From Paracyclopina nana (Eukaryota > Arthropoda > Copepoda > Cyclopoida > Cyclopettidae), in the NCBI GenBank assembly GCA_019096065.1, contig JAGUCH010000003.1:9734001-9798000 (forward strand): a stretch of DNA of 64,000 nt, read 5' to 3'. The notes below the pieces were generated by a model. The model worked only from the letters and a program-made list of their open reading frames with translations, was not told the DNA's origin and did not search any database. Shown piece by piece: positions 1 to 10,999 of this stretch. A program made the position numbers and the translations under genes. How positions within the stretch are numbered: position 1 is the first letter of the stretch; each line of letters opens with the position of its first letter.

Positions 1-444
1 ATATTGGCAGCACTGAGAAGAAGTAATGACAATTGCTAGTAGTCCTCCGCGGCCTTTACACAATATGAAATGGGCCAAAATTAGACAGCTTGAGCAAATG
101 ATAAAAGTCAGCAATTTTTTTTTCGGATTCCTCCTATATAGTATTTTTTTGTGGGTGCACCACAAATAACACACAGAAAAATAATGGTGGTAGACTTGGC
201 TTTTCCAATTTTGGCACCATATGTTTTGCAAGCAAACACACAAAAAGTGTAACCTTCCTTGGCGCATGATGATTGGGAAATTGCTTTCTGAATTGTATTT
301 TTCAATTGTTGGAAGCCGCAAAGCTTTTCTCTGAATATTTCGTGTGAGTTTTGCAGCTTTGTGCACATCAAGACTTTCTGCTTTTCTGCAGCAGGCCACC
401 ATGTGTGTGTTCATCTGCGCAAACTCTCGATATTTTTCCATTTA
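1..444. other. Non-coding DNA, nothing recognised
   Basis: No exon, RNA gene or clear repeat was recognised. A single repeat-type end (TGTGTTCATCTGC) lies near 408-420 with no partner in reach. The short open frames have no protein-like features. Confidence 0.4.
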
Positions 445-666
445 GGCCCTGTTCACCTGCATTATTATCAGCAAAATAACGTGTGATATTATGATTAAAT
501 TTGCAAATATCTGGTATTTGTAAAATCATTTTTCAGATTTTGACTTCGGAATCGGTCTATTGGTACCAAAAGCCATCCTACACCAATATAAAAATTCTCA
601 GTTTCTCAGTATTTCTCTTCAATATTTTGCCAAAATAACGGCCATAATAAGCAGGTGAACAGGCCC
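445..666. repeat. 222-bp MITE-like element with TTA target duplication
   Basis: The ends are a 16-bp terminal inverted repeat: GGCCCTGTTCACCTGC on the left and the complement of GCAGGTGAACAGGCCC on the right, with one mismatch. Both ends are flanked by TTA (442-444 and 667-669), which reads as a 3-bp target-site duplication. The interior is AT-rich and non-coding. A 3-bp TWA duplication with G-rich termini is typical of PIF/Harbinger-type non-autonomous elements; that assignment is inference. A lone left end of the same family appears at about 59885. Confidence 0.75.
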
Positions 667-2305
667 TTAGTTTCATCAGTTTCCGGAACTGAAAGTGCAA
701 TCAAAAGAAAACTACTGCTTATTCGTCTCATCACTTCAATATTTAATTTCAAAGTAAAGCTACACCCAAAACGATTCAAAATACTACATAATGCACAAAT
801 GCTAATATAGTATGGTTTTCGCAATGTTCGGGCTAGAAAGGTTTGCTCGGGGTTTGTCAATTTAAAACCCTAACGTCCTTTGTTTGCGCTCCCGCTCTAG
901 ATACAAATAAATATTTACCATAAATAGTACTCAATTGCCAGAATGCTTCTGTATGGGATTGTCTTTGGTTTGGGGCTGTCGCAAGCAGTCAAGTGTACTA
1001 GTACACTAGCAGCGTACTGTATCTGAGTACAAGAAAAGCAAAAACTATTACACATCAAGATCTATCTCTTTTGCAGCAGCTAAGCTTAGAAAAAGCGCCA
1101 TTCCCTATAAATAACGTTAGCTGCGGTTCAAAAGCAGGAAATTGACCCGTTTTCTCAGCTGGTTCAGCTGTCACAGTGAAAAGTCCTTTTGCATCACTTG
1201 GGCTGCTGCTTGGTAACATATATAGATAAAACTAGTACATGGTTTAGCCTGTCTCTGGCACAAGATTGAGCTATTCCAGGAATTTACACTGCATTTTGCA
1301 AGATATGCTCTGCTTTCTACATTCACAGCAGCCATTTGAGTGCTACAAAAGTTTTTATTTATATACCAAGCTGTACAAAGAGAATTTATATGCAATAATT
1401 CGACTTATTCACATATGTTATTACTGAGATGAGAAAACCTTGAAATTGATGTAAATCGTGCAAAATTATCCTCGAATTATCCACCCAAAAGGGCATGTGA
1501 CCTTGTTGTCAGCATTGGAATAAGCCTGGTAATTAATGAGAACAAATTGCTGTATAACCTTTATACCAGTTTGAATGTATACGGCTAAAGTTTCTGGAAG
1601 CAATGTTGTACGGAGATAAAGCGAGGCTTCTGAGCTTTTTTCCTGGTGGTGAGATTCCCTTCACAACTTTTTTCCCAGTCTGAAGAAATTCTCATGTCAC
1701 ACTTGAATACCTCAGCAGTAACTTGGCCTTGAATTGGAAAGCAGCAAAAGCTACATGGTATAACTATATCCCCACCAGCCAGTTTTATGGTTGCTGCTTC
1801 TTCTTCAAATTGAATGAAAGCACACTGGGGACCCTGGCCATAAAAACCCCCTGTATTTATCAACATTTATTATTGTTATGGCATGCATGCACCTGGTGTG
1901 ATATTTCTCCATCGGCCACAATACAGCATAAACATTGGGTATGTATTTCAAAATAAATGGCTGATTTGTAGTATTTTCAAAGTGGCAAAATTACATTTTT
2001 CATTGAATGGCTTTGGCTAGATCAAACATTTGTGGCCTTTGATAACTGCCAATGTCTTGAATCAATCATTGAAGCACAGCAAGGGAAACCAGGCAGTAAA
2101 TTTTCATTGGTTCATAAAAAATCTTATGGGAAGAGATTTAAATTGAAGAGGAAAAGGCAGGCGGAGTCGTAAATTCCCTCTGAACTAAAGTACATTTTTT
2201 TCACTTCGCATGCCTGTAAATAAGGGAAAGCTTCGCCATACAATTCAATGCTATAAATACACTTGGCTTTTTATCAGCCAAAAGCAGCAATTCAGCTTTA
2301 TTCAC
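667..2305. other. Intergenic, no gene recognised
   Basis: AT-rich sequence with short chance reading frames on both strands. No splice-bounded coding exon, RNA gene or strong repeat was recognised. Confidence 0.4.
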
Positions 2306-2685
2306 TAATGCTCTATTCATCTGTATGATATACAACGTTTTTCCTTGGATGAAAACGAAAGTCAGCACCATAATGACGCCATTTTACTTTTTGTCGTAAG
2401 ATACATATTTTTGGCAACGTATTCAACGAAATTTTGAAAGTAAAGAGCCTCCATTTCCATCAACCAATTTCAGTTTCAGTTTCTCAAACTCAAAGTGAAT
2501 CCAAATGAAGAAAATATTCGTACCATGATTTTAATTAAAAAGACTCATTAAAAGTCACTTTACTTTTTTCCCATCGGAGCTAGCTAATGAATACATTTTT
2601 AGCGGTTTTTGCCCATTTCGGGGACAAAAGTAGGTTTTATGCTATATTTAGTTCATTAAAAGGGAAGCAGATGAAAGAGTGAGCT
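2306..2685 (+). repeat. Family A hairpin element, probably complete but diverged
   Basis: The left end resembles the family terminus (TAATGCTCTATTCATCTG) and the right end is GCAGATGAAAGAGTGAGC. Internal marks are GTAAGATACATATTTTTGG near 2396 and a degenerate CAGTTTCTCAAACT hairpin near 2477. Ends are less certain than in younger copies. Confidence 0.5.
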
Positions 2686-2990
2686 GGTGTATTGGCGACT
2701 CGCGTGGTATGGCAAAGAAGAAAAAAGAAGAAGAGATGGAGGCTGCATTCGAAAGCGTTGGCTAGGAAAAGTGCTTTCTTTGTTTTACTTTGACCAGTCT
2801 TTGGAGGAAAAAGGTCCCTCTAGGGGGTTAATGATGATGATCGCCTCCAGAGCATTTTCTTTTAAAAGTCACTTTGTTCCCCATTCATGCCAAAAATCGT
2901 TTTTTGCTTCGCCTCCAAAGAAGGACCTGATCCTCTTTGCCCTTTTGGCACTCACAATTGCTGAATTTTACTTGCTCTCCAAAATGCACT

Positions 2991-3154
2991 CAATGCGATG
3001 TTCATCTAAGCCTGAAATACAAATTTTGACGTTTAGCAACATTTCTATAGATAAAACGTCCGATTCCAGTTAAATGTGCCGACAACACAATTGATGACAA
3101 TTAAGGGAGTGATTTTGGAAGTGTGATATTCATCAATAGATGAACACCCCATTG
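2991..3154. repeat. Family A element, short 164-bp copy
   Basis: Terminal inverted repeats are CAATGCGATGTTCATCT at 2991 and AGATGAACACCCCATTG ending at 3154. The central hairpin is missing, so this looks like an internally deleted copy. Non-coding. Confidence 0.6.
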
Positions 3155-4254
3155 AAGCATCCGCCATTGTAGTCAAGGCTGTAGCAGGAAAACTTTGGCC
3201 AATTTTGCAAATAGCTCAGCTAGCTTTTGGCAAGAGGGGAAAATAGTTCAGGTGGAAATTGATGTGAATTTGCATTGCAATTGGCAAATCTTGACTCCTA
3301 CGTATACTACTACATATAGAGCATCTGAACGCAACCTGAAGTGAGATGTAGCAGTTGATTAATAATTGATTGGAAAAAGTTTGTATTTACAGTGATGAGT
3401 TGCTCTTTTACTTTAGCATAGCAGAATACATATATAGAATACAAAAGGCAGCTTGCAGCTGCAGTGCTTACATCTGGTCAAGTGCATATTACAGCAAAGA
3501 GGTCACATTTATGCAAGGCTAATGCCAAGACCATGCTGTATTAGTGCTATGTATACATAGGGTGTAGTATGACATTATGATAATCAAGATTGAATGGCTA
3601 ATTTGCATGGTGGTTGGTCACCCCAACAATAGTACTTCATAGCAGCTATACACAAGAATACAAATGAATACAGGATATAAGCAACAATTTGGGCCTTCAG
3701 TCCTTCCTTAGCCACCACCACAGCTGAGATGTAGGCTGCGATAATTGGATTACACGACGTCAGATGTGACAGTTTTGGAAAGGAAAGGATTTTTTTCAAC
3801 CACAAGAAAGAGCTCTTTGAGTTAGCAGCAGGAGCAGAACGAAGGGGGATTTTGTGTATTTCTCCTATGAAGTAGTGCAAGGAGAAAGCCCTGGCTCCTC
3901 CAAGTTGTAAATGAAATTTCTCACAACATCACCTTTTTGCTTGGATACATCATTTTTCCTCATTGGCTGGAAAATGATGATGGACAGCTTGGCCAAAAAT
4001 AAAGTTTGCAAATTGCAGCAGTATTTTGTAGGCAAAATGATCAATATTTAGCGGAGTTAGGTGAGCGATGTATTCATGTCAACGAATACATTTTTTTTTC
4101 ACAACGCAACCCCGCAATAAAAATCATGGCTTTTTGACATCTTTCAAGTCTGGGGGTGCGTGACTTCAAAAAGGAGCTACTATGAGTAGGCTTCCTTTTT
4201 CAGTTAAAGCCCCCTACATAGAAAAGGTATCAAAAAGCCACGATTTGTTTTGAG
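3155..4254. other. Intergenic, no gene recognised
   Basis: AT-rich DNA with chance open frames only. No RNA gene or clear repeat ends were seen. Confidence 0.35.
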
Positions 4255-4408
4255 GGGAAAGTCTTCAAGTCAAATTTATTTTCAATGAGACTGGATTGTT
4301 GCCGTCCAATGTTATTTTCAGTCAGTCCAACTGAAACTGCTTTTTCAAAGTACGATACAGCTGATGACGTCAAGATTTGGAATAATCAGTAGATGAACAG
4401 AGCATATG
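4255..4408 (+). repeat. Family A element, right half
   Basis: Carries AATGAGACTGGATTG, the hairpin TTTTCAGTCAGTCCAACTGA (from about 4317), a GACGTCAAGATTT block and a right terminus GTAGATGAACAGAGCAT ending near 4408. No matching left terminus was found. Confidence 0.5.
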
Positions 4409-4811
4409 CGAGACTAAATGATCATGGTAGAAGTAAGTTTTGAGAAGATGATGCATCGCAGTTCAGACAAGCGAGTCAATGCTGCAGTCAGTTTTTTTAG
4501 CCATGGCTTATGTATCCACTCCATATTGGCCTTTTTGTATTGTAGTACTATATACATAGCATTAGAGATGGATCATACGGGGTCCAGCTTTGTTTTCTTC
4601 CTAGTACAGCAGCACATCTTTTTTTGACGCAAACTGCTCCGGATCAAGGTCAAAAGTCATCATCATTCTTTGCTAATATGGAACAAGCCCTTTTGTGTTT
4701 GCTGCTTGTGATGGGCTATAGGGAAAGATGATACAAACTTCTACACGTCGGTGCTTGCTTACGATAAAGTTACCCTTGGATAACCAACTCCAAGTAGGAG
4801 CTACTTTATCC

Positions 4812-5118
4812 TATGTGCTGTTCATCTGCATATGCTATTTATTATTATTACAATATTGCTTTTACCGCATTCTGATGTAAGATACAGTAATATTAAGTTT
4901 AGTTCAATGTGTGAGCATATGGTGTTAATCCAAGAAAATTTTTATACAGTATTTCCATCAAGACAATTTTAATTGCTTAAAAGCTGTTAGATAAAAAAGT
5001 TTTAAAACAAATGTATTCAAATCAAATAAAGCCTTATAATGAGACTCAGGGTCTTTCAGTCTCCCAAAACTAAAATACTTTCTCATTTTGAGCTATTTAG
5101 AATGTTCAACGCTCCATT
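4812..5118 (+). repeat. Family A element, nearly complete
   Basis: The left terminus TATGTGCTGTTCATCTGC is at 4812. Inside are GATGTAAGATACAG, ATTCAAATCAAAT and TAATGAGACTC. The hairpin arm TTTCAGTCTCC near 5055 is followed by a decayed partner. The right end GTTCAACGCTCCATT is degenerate. Confidence 0.55.
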
Positions 5119-6417
5119 TGCTAAAAAAAGGACCTTTTGAATTTGGCATTCTACATTCGCAGCTACCTTGACTGACAGCCAAGGGTGGCCTTTTTTGGCC
5201 TTTCAAATTGCAATTTCACTCCTTTGCATCTGCTCTCCCATGGTCAACAATGTAGCTCACAAGTAGCTGATTACGTAATCTGATTGAGCACAATTGATTA
5301 GTCTGCTGCTTGGTAACAGCCAAAAATGTATTCCCTACATTACGAGCTCATCACACAGCAAATTCCTTGAGAATTGGGAGCAGAAAAATGATGGGAAGAG
5401 GGAGGAGAAATCTCTGATATGGCTGCGAATGTGAAATCAGACTTTGGCACAGTGTCAATTTGACTTTGACGGACAGTTGGAAGAAAAAAAGATGGAAGCC
5501 AGAATCGATCCTGGCTACGAAAACTGGTATCTATGAAAAAAGCATCCTCATTAAAATGTGGTCATTGGCCATGACCTCAATTCCCTCCAGAGCTCCACAG
5601 CTGTAGTGTAGTTCTATGTGATGGCAAAATAGGCCTCAGTGGTGGTGTAACAGATGGCAATCGATTCCCTTCTTCTGTGGTTTCGATCCCTGATAGTGTG
5701 TACCAGTGTGTTTGTATCAAGCTGCTTTGGGTCAACCATGGAGTTTTTGCCGGAAAAGGTCAGCAGCGACTGCACAAAGCCTTTCGTTTTTATTATCATT
5801 CTCCAGCATCAGAGTAGAACCAGCTGGTGGTATATCATGTGGTGGTATACTCTTCTTCTTCTTTCATAGCAATAATAATATATTACTTGACCTCAGAGAC
5901 CAGATTTTCAGCAAGCTTATTGTCAATTTTTTCTTTGGTATGGTCCATTACAGCTGAAAAGCTACCTTCAAGGCTAAACAGGTTATTTAAGCTAAATGCT
6001 TTTAGGGCGAGAGAGTGGTATTTTAGATTTTGGCGTCATTTTATGAAGTGGTCAAATGTGCTGTATCTGTTGATGTATTCAACTGTGTAATGAAAAAGTT
6101 ATGTAACTCAGCTGTATTATTCTTAGATGAACTTGAGAATTAACAAGTGTTTACTTTACTTACAAGAAGAAGTATAGTGATATTCCACAATATAAGCTCT
6201 CATATTTCAAAATATTGGCTTTTGCTAAGCTAAAGTTTTTCAGTGGCCCCTGTCAATATCAAGGACAGCTGAGTAAGAAAAAACAGCCCTACTTGCAAGC
6301 CACCATGGTATATGGATACTTCTGTACGAGGGGCGGTCCATATTTGTCAACTGATTCTTGACCATGGACTTTTTTTCGCGCAAAAAATAGCCAAGCAAAC
6401 TTCATCATTGAAAAGCA
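5119..6417. other. Intergenic, no gene recognised
   Basis: Several overlapping short frames occur at 5600-6090, but none shows splice boundaries, a signal peptide or a recognisable domain. No RNA gene or repeat ends were recognised. Confidence 0.35.
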
Positions 6418-6641
6418 CCATGCTCTGCTCATCTACCTACATTTATGAAAAATTGACACTTATGTAATCAGTTGAAATTGGGCTTATGAAAGTTAAAACC
6501 AAATGGGAAGGTTGCAATCAAATTACTTTGAGATTTGTCCAAAATACATTTTCAAGCCATAAAAATGTATCTGACGACAAACGTACGTTGTCGTCGATAG
6601 AAAAGTTTTTCTTGTAAAAAAGAAGATGAACACAGCATGAT
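6418..6641. repeat. Family A element, about 224 bp
   Basis: The left terminus CATGCTCTGCTCATCTACC and right terminus AGATGAACACAGCATGA form an imperfect inverted repeat. Internal block AAAATGTATCTGACGAC matches the reverse form of the family motif. Non-coding. Confidence 0.6.
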
Positions 6642-6900
6642 AGTGCAGTTTTTGCTGCTGCTGAAACTTTTTCAAGTATGCAAAGACCTGGTTCTCAATC
6701 TATATAGTTGAGCTATACGTACGACTACCCCACAAAACAAAAAGTCTGTAGTAAATCTGTAGTAAAGCCAGTTGGAAAATCAATCGTGTCCAAATTGATT
6801 AATTTTGATATACATCAATTCATCTATGTCCATAGATTACTCGCATGTTATTTTTTTCGCTCTATCATAATTAGTCTTTAAGATATTCAATTTTAAAAAA

Positions 6901-7021
6901 TCAGGTTTTGCAAAAAATTTTATGAAACGGTTGAGTTACGCTTTTATGTATATTCTTGTTACAAGAAGCCTGATTAAATATACGTAGTAAATCAGGATTA
7001 AATTAGGATTAAATCTGGTTA
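6901..7021 (+). repeat. Internal direct repeat, copy 1
   Basis: Starts TCAGGTTTTGCAAAAAATTT and ends with AGGATTAAATCTGG. It matches 7642-7752 closely over its whole length. Both lie in the same orientation inside the 6728-7774 element. Confidence 0.75.
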
Positions 7022-7641
7022 ATTTAAATCTAATTTAGTTAACTGTTTAGAGATGGCTCTGCTTGCAATTCAATAATTAGTGGAATTGTTCTTATCAATA
7101 ACTTTTGATGGTTTAAAGATTTCACAAATCATCATTGATATATGTTGTTTAGAACAGCATAAAAACTGAGTTAGAAAGTATCATGCTTGTTATTTTTAAA
7201 CAAAAACTGAGATTTTTAGAATATTTCAATATTTTATTTCATGTACCTCAATCACTATAATCCACTCTATTTATTTAATCAGAACTTTCTAGGTCTATAA
7301 GGCTTACATACAAAATGAGTCTATAGAGTGAAGTGACTCTACAATTTTCAGGCTCACTTTAAAATTCAAAATATGAATCAACTATCTTATTTATTTTCAG
7401 GATATAAAAGCATATCATCTTGTAAATTAATTGTGAATTAAAATCTTTCAAATATCTCCCTAAAATGTAAATTAGTTACATTGAATTCTCAAAAAATACA
7501 CATATAAAGCATTTGCTGATGGTTTTTTAAATCAATTTGAACTACATTTAGTATAGATTAAGTTAGAGAAAAAACTAGTATTAATGTATATTTTATCAGT
7601 ATTCTGTACAAGAAATACTTAAAAAATAGATACAAGAAGCA

Positions 7642-7752
7642 TCAGGTTTTGCAAAAAATTTTATGAAACGGTTGCGTTACGCTTTTTTGTATATTCTTGT
7701 TACAAGAAACCTGTTTAAATAGAGGTATTAAATCAGGATTAAATCAGGTTCA
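7642..7752 (+). repeat. Internal direct repeat, copy 2
   Basis: Second copy of the 6901-7021 segment, placed just inside the right terminus of the element. Differences are scattered substitutions and a short deletion. Confidence 0.75.
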
Positions 7753-7776
7753 TTTTGAGTTTTGTTTTGTGGGGTA

Positions 7777-8488
7777 TCTACTTAAAAAAGTATTGGCGTT
7801 CGTAAGCGAAGCATGACGTATATAGGAAAGAAGAGGAAGTGATCTGAAAACTCAAAAAAAATCTTCCTCATAAAATTGAATGCATATTTCATGCATGCTT
7901 CAACTACCTAGACAATGGAAATATTAAAGAAAAGCACAATTTCTCCTCTTCAGAGCTGCATTTCAGTCAAAAAATTAACATCAAGTCTCATTAATTCGAA
8001 ATTCAAATGCTCCAGAAATGTAGTATTAATTATGAAGATGTCACACTTTAAAATGAAAAATTACAATAGCTTAAAAAGGATACATCAGAGATGTATTTCT
8101 CAAAATGATTTAGGACTCACTTGTACCAGAATACAACAGAATACAGTCAAGAAGCTGTAAGCATTCGCGGTCCAAAGCTGAAGCCCATTTGGATTGATTG
8201 TGATTCTCTCAAGGATAACGAACCACTAACAACAACTTAGTAGTAGCAGCAATACAGCAGCAACACTAGCTCTATAGTATAGAGCTACTTACTTAGTAGC
8301 TGGCAAGATTAGTGAGATTGCTCTTCCTCTCCATACTTTCTTGCTTGCTTCCATGGGATGCATATAAAGTGCATTGTTGTGGCAACAATCTCAGTACTAT
8401 ATAGCACCAAGATTTATAAGGCCTTATTTCATGCTTCGAGGGCTAAACTGCCTTAGATGATAGTATAATACATGGTATAGTACTAGTG
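7777..8488. other. Spacer between two transposable elements
   Basis: About 0.7 kb separating the two related elements. One open frame (7915-8160) is lysine-rich low-complexity and not recognisable as a protein. Otherwise I see nothing here. Confidence 0.4.
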
Positions 8489-8979
8489 CCCAACCAGACA
8501 AACGGTCCGTATTTTCTCGGTCGTTTCTCCATTTCGAAATTTTTTTTAAGATTTTTAAAAAAATTATATCAAATTATTAATTATTATAGTTGTCGACTAC
8601 AGAATATCATATTTAGAAATCAATATAATCAATATCTTTCAAGATATGATTTTTTAAAAATTGTCGTTTCACTCAATTTTGACCAATATATAATTTTCTT
8701 AAGATTTTATTTTTTCTTGTTTTAATGTCATCCCAGATGACAGCAAAGTGTGAATGAAGATGAAAATCATTATTTTTTTTTAAAATTAATGATTTTTACA
8801 CTTAGTATTTTTTCTGTATTTAATTAGTACTTTTGTGTGTAAATGCACTTGTACTTCTCTTTTATTTTTTTCACTTTTTCCCTCTTTGTTAACCCTATAC
8901 AATTCCATTATTGAAATCAGTATTTATTGAATATAACATACATTTATATATTAGTACTATTTCTTACTACCAATATAAT

Positions 8980-9133
8980 AGCCCGGTTCCAACATGGTAA
9001 ATCAGCATAGTCAAGAGACGTAACTTGACTTTTTAGCATAGTCAGGTCACAGCTAGCTCCCGCGCTCAGCTCGACCTGACTTAACTGGTTTACCGCACTG
9101 CACTATGCTGATATCCCGTGTTGAAACCGGGCT
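8980..9133. repeat. Nested 154-bp MITE with 6-bp target duplication
   Basis: Termini are AGCCCGGTTCCAACA and TGTTGAAACCGGGCT, one mismatch in 15. TATAAT flanks both sides (8974-8979 and 9134-9139). Subterminal TCAGCATAGT motifs are also inverted. It is GC-richer than its AT-rich host, indicating later insertion. Confidence 0.7.
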
Positions 9134-9143
9134 TATAATTAGT

Positions 9144-9872
9144 CTGTATTTTATCCGTCCGGAATGCTAAGTATATGCAATTACTCAGTCAGTATTAATG
9201 CTGTCATTTCACTTAGAGGGCACTACATAAGGTCGGTTTGCTAGATCGGTATGAATGCCATATCCGACTGTGCTCTCTTTCTGTAGCGCATCAAAAAGTG
9301 CCTAGAAAATTCGCTGTATTTTATCCGTCCATAATGCCTAGTATATGCAATTACTCAGTCAGTATTAATGCTGTCATTTCACTTAGAGGGCACTACATAA
9401 GGTCGGTTTGCTAGATCGGTATGAATGCCATATCCGACTGTGCTCTCTTTCTGTAGCGCATCAAAAAGTGCCTAGAAAATTCGCTGTATTTTATCCGTCC
9501 ATAATGCCTAGTATATCCAATTCCTCAGTCAGTATTAATGCTGTAATTTCACTTAGAGGGCACTACAAAAGGTCGGTTTGCTAGATCGGTATGAATGCCA
9601 TATCCGACTGTGCTCTCTTTCTGTAGCGCATCAAAAAGTGCCTAGAAAATTCGCTGTATTTTATCCGTCCATAATGCCTAGTATATCCAATTCCTCAGTC
9701 AGTATTAATGCTGTCATTTCACTTAGAGGGCACTACATAAGGTCGGTTTGCTAGATCGGTATGAATGCCATATCCGACTGTGCTCTCTTTCTGTAGCGCA
9801 TCAAAAAGCGCATAGAAAATTCACTGTATTTTATCCGTCCAGAATGCCTAGTATATCCAATTACTTAGTCTG
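9144..9872 (+). repeat. 170-bp tandem repeat, 4.3 copies
   Basis: Copies begin with CTGTATTTTATCCGTCC at 9144, 9314, 9484, 9654 and 9824, an exact 170-bp period. The last copy is partial. Copies differ by only a few substitutions, so the array is young or homogenised. No long frame runs through it. Confidence 0.9.
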
Positions 9873-10330
9873 TTCATTTAAATCTAACTTAGTAAACAGT
9901 TCAGAGATGGCTCTGCTTGCAATTCAATAATTAGTGAAATTGTTCTCACCAATAACTTTTAATGGTTTTAAGATTTCAAAAATCATCATTAATAGATGTT
10001 GTTTAGAACAATATGAAAATTGAGTTAGTAAGTATCATGCTTCTTTTTTTATACTAAAACTGAGATTTTTAGAATATTTCAATATTTTATTACATGTACT
10101 GCAATCACTTTAGTCCACTCTATTTTTTCCTAATCAAAACTTTTAATGTCTAACGACTCATATATGAAATGGGTCATTAGAGTGGAGTGAGCCTGCAAAT
10201 TTCAGGCTCACTTAAAAATTCAAAACATGATGTAACATAGTTTTTTTCAGGATTTAAATGCATAGTATATTGTAAATTAGTTGTGAATTAAAATCAGTCT
10301 TATATCCCCCTTAAACAAGAAGTATAAAAT
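9868..10330 (+). repeat. Segment homologous to 7014-7480
   Basis: Both segments contain AGATGGCTCTGCTTGCAATT, GAGATTTTTAGAATATTTCA and TTTCAGGCTCACTT in the same order and spacing. This is a shared internal part of the two elements, in direct orientation. Confidence 0.8.
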
Positions 10331-10999
10331 AAGTTACATTCTGAAATTAAGTTTAGATTTAATATGCAAAAAATTTAAGAAAATATGTTCAGTTTCAGGT
10401 TAATTATATTTTTAATGGCAATAACTACTGTTTAATAGCTTTCTTGAAATATTAAAAAAATACTTTTTTATGTTTACATACAATTTATTGTAACAAATGT
10501 GTATAATTAATGCTGAGTTTACAAAATTATTTTAGTTCTAATTCATGTTTTACAAATAAAAGTACTATGTCAAAACTTATATACAAAAATTAAAATATCA
10601 TATAAATAAGTTTTTTACTAATAAAATACAGATAAAATACATGCTTCAATTTACAGGAATTTTTTAAAAAATGACCCCATAATAAATAAGTTTGAAGTCT
10701 AACAAATTGGGAATTAATACTAATTAAAATATTTTATCCTCATTTTAAGATTAACATATTTCATAAACTAATGAATAAATAATAAAAAAATTAATTCCTA
10801 CGGCATCATTGGAATGCAAGCAATACATTTTCCATGATTTCAAAATCATAGCATCAATTTTTAAAATTCCGTATTTCGCAAATCATATGTTTACTCAAAA
10901 CGTTACACGTTTCTCGGTACTAATGACAGATCGAACTAAAAAAAAACCTGTAGTAATAAAGTATTAATTGACAACTATTTTTCAGTTTGTCTGGTTGGG

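Larger units (their letters stand above)
6728..7774. mobile_element. 1.05-kb non-autonomous terminal-inverted-repeat element, TA flanks
   Basis: The 15-bp termini CCCCACAAAACAAAA and TTTTGTTTTGTGGGG are perfect inverted repeats, each flanked by TA (6726-6727 and 7775-7776). The interior is very AT-rich with no transposase-like frame. It carries an internal direct repeat of about 110 bp near its two ends (6901-7021 and 7642-7752). About 460 bp of the interior (7014-7480) is homologous to 9868-10330 in the next element. A 2-bp TA duplication suggests a Tc1/mariner-like or other TA-targeting transposase acting in trans; that is inference. Confidence 0.75.
8489..10999. mobile_element. 2.5-kb non-autonomous element with 170-bp tandem array
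   Basis: The termini CCCAACCAGACAAA (8489-8502) and TTTGTCTGGTTGGG (10986-10999) are perfect inverted repeats. No coding capacity is visible. Contents in order are an AT-rich left part, a nested 154-bp element (8980-9133), a 170-bp tandem array (9144-9872) and a segment homologous to 7014-7480 (9868-10330). The shared segment and the similar C-rich termini link it to the 1.05-kb element upstream. No convincing target duplication was found; TG occurs on both sides. Confidence 0.65.
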
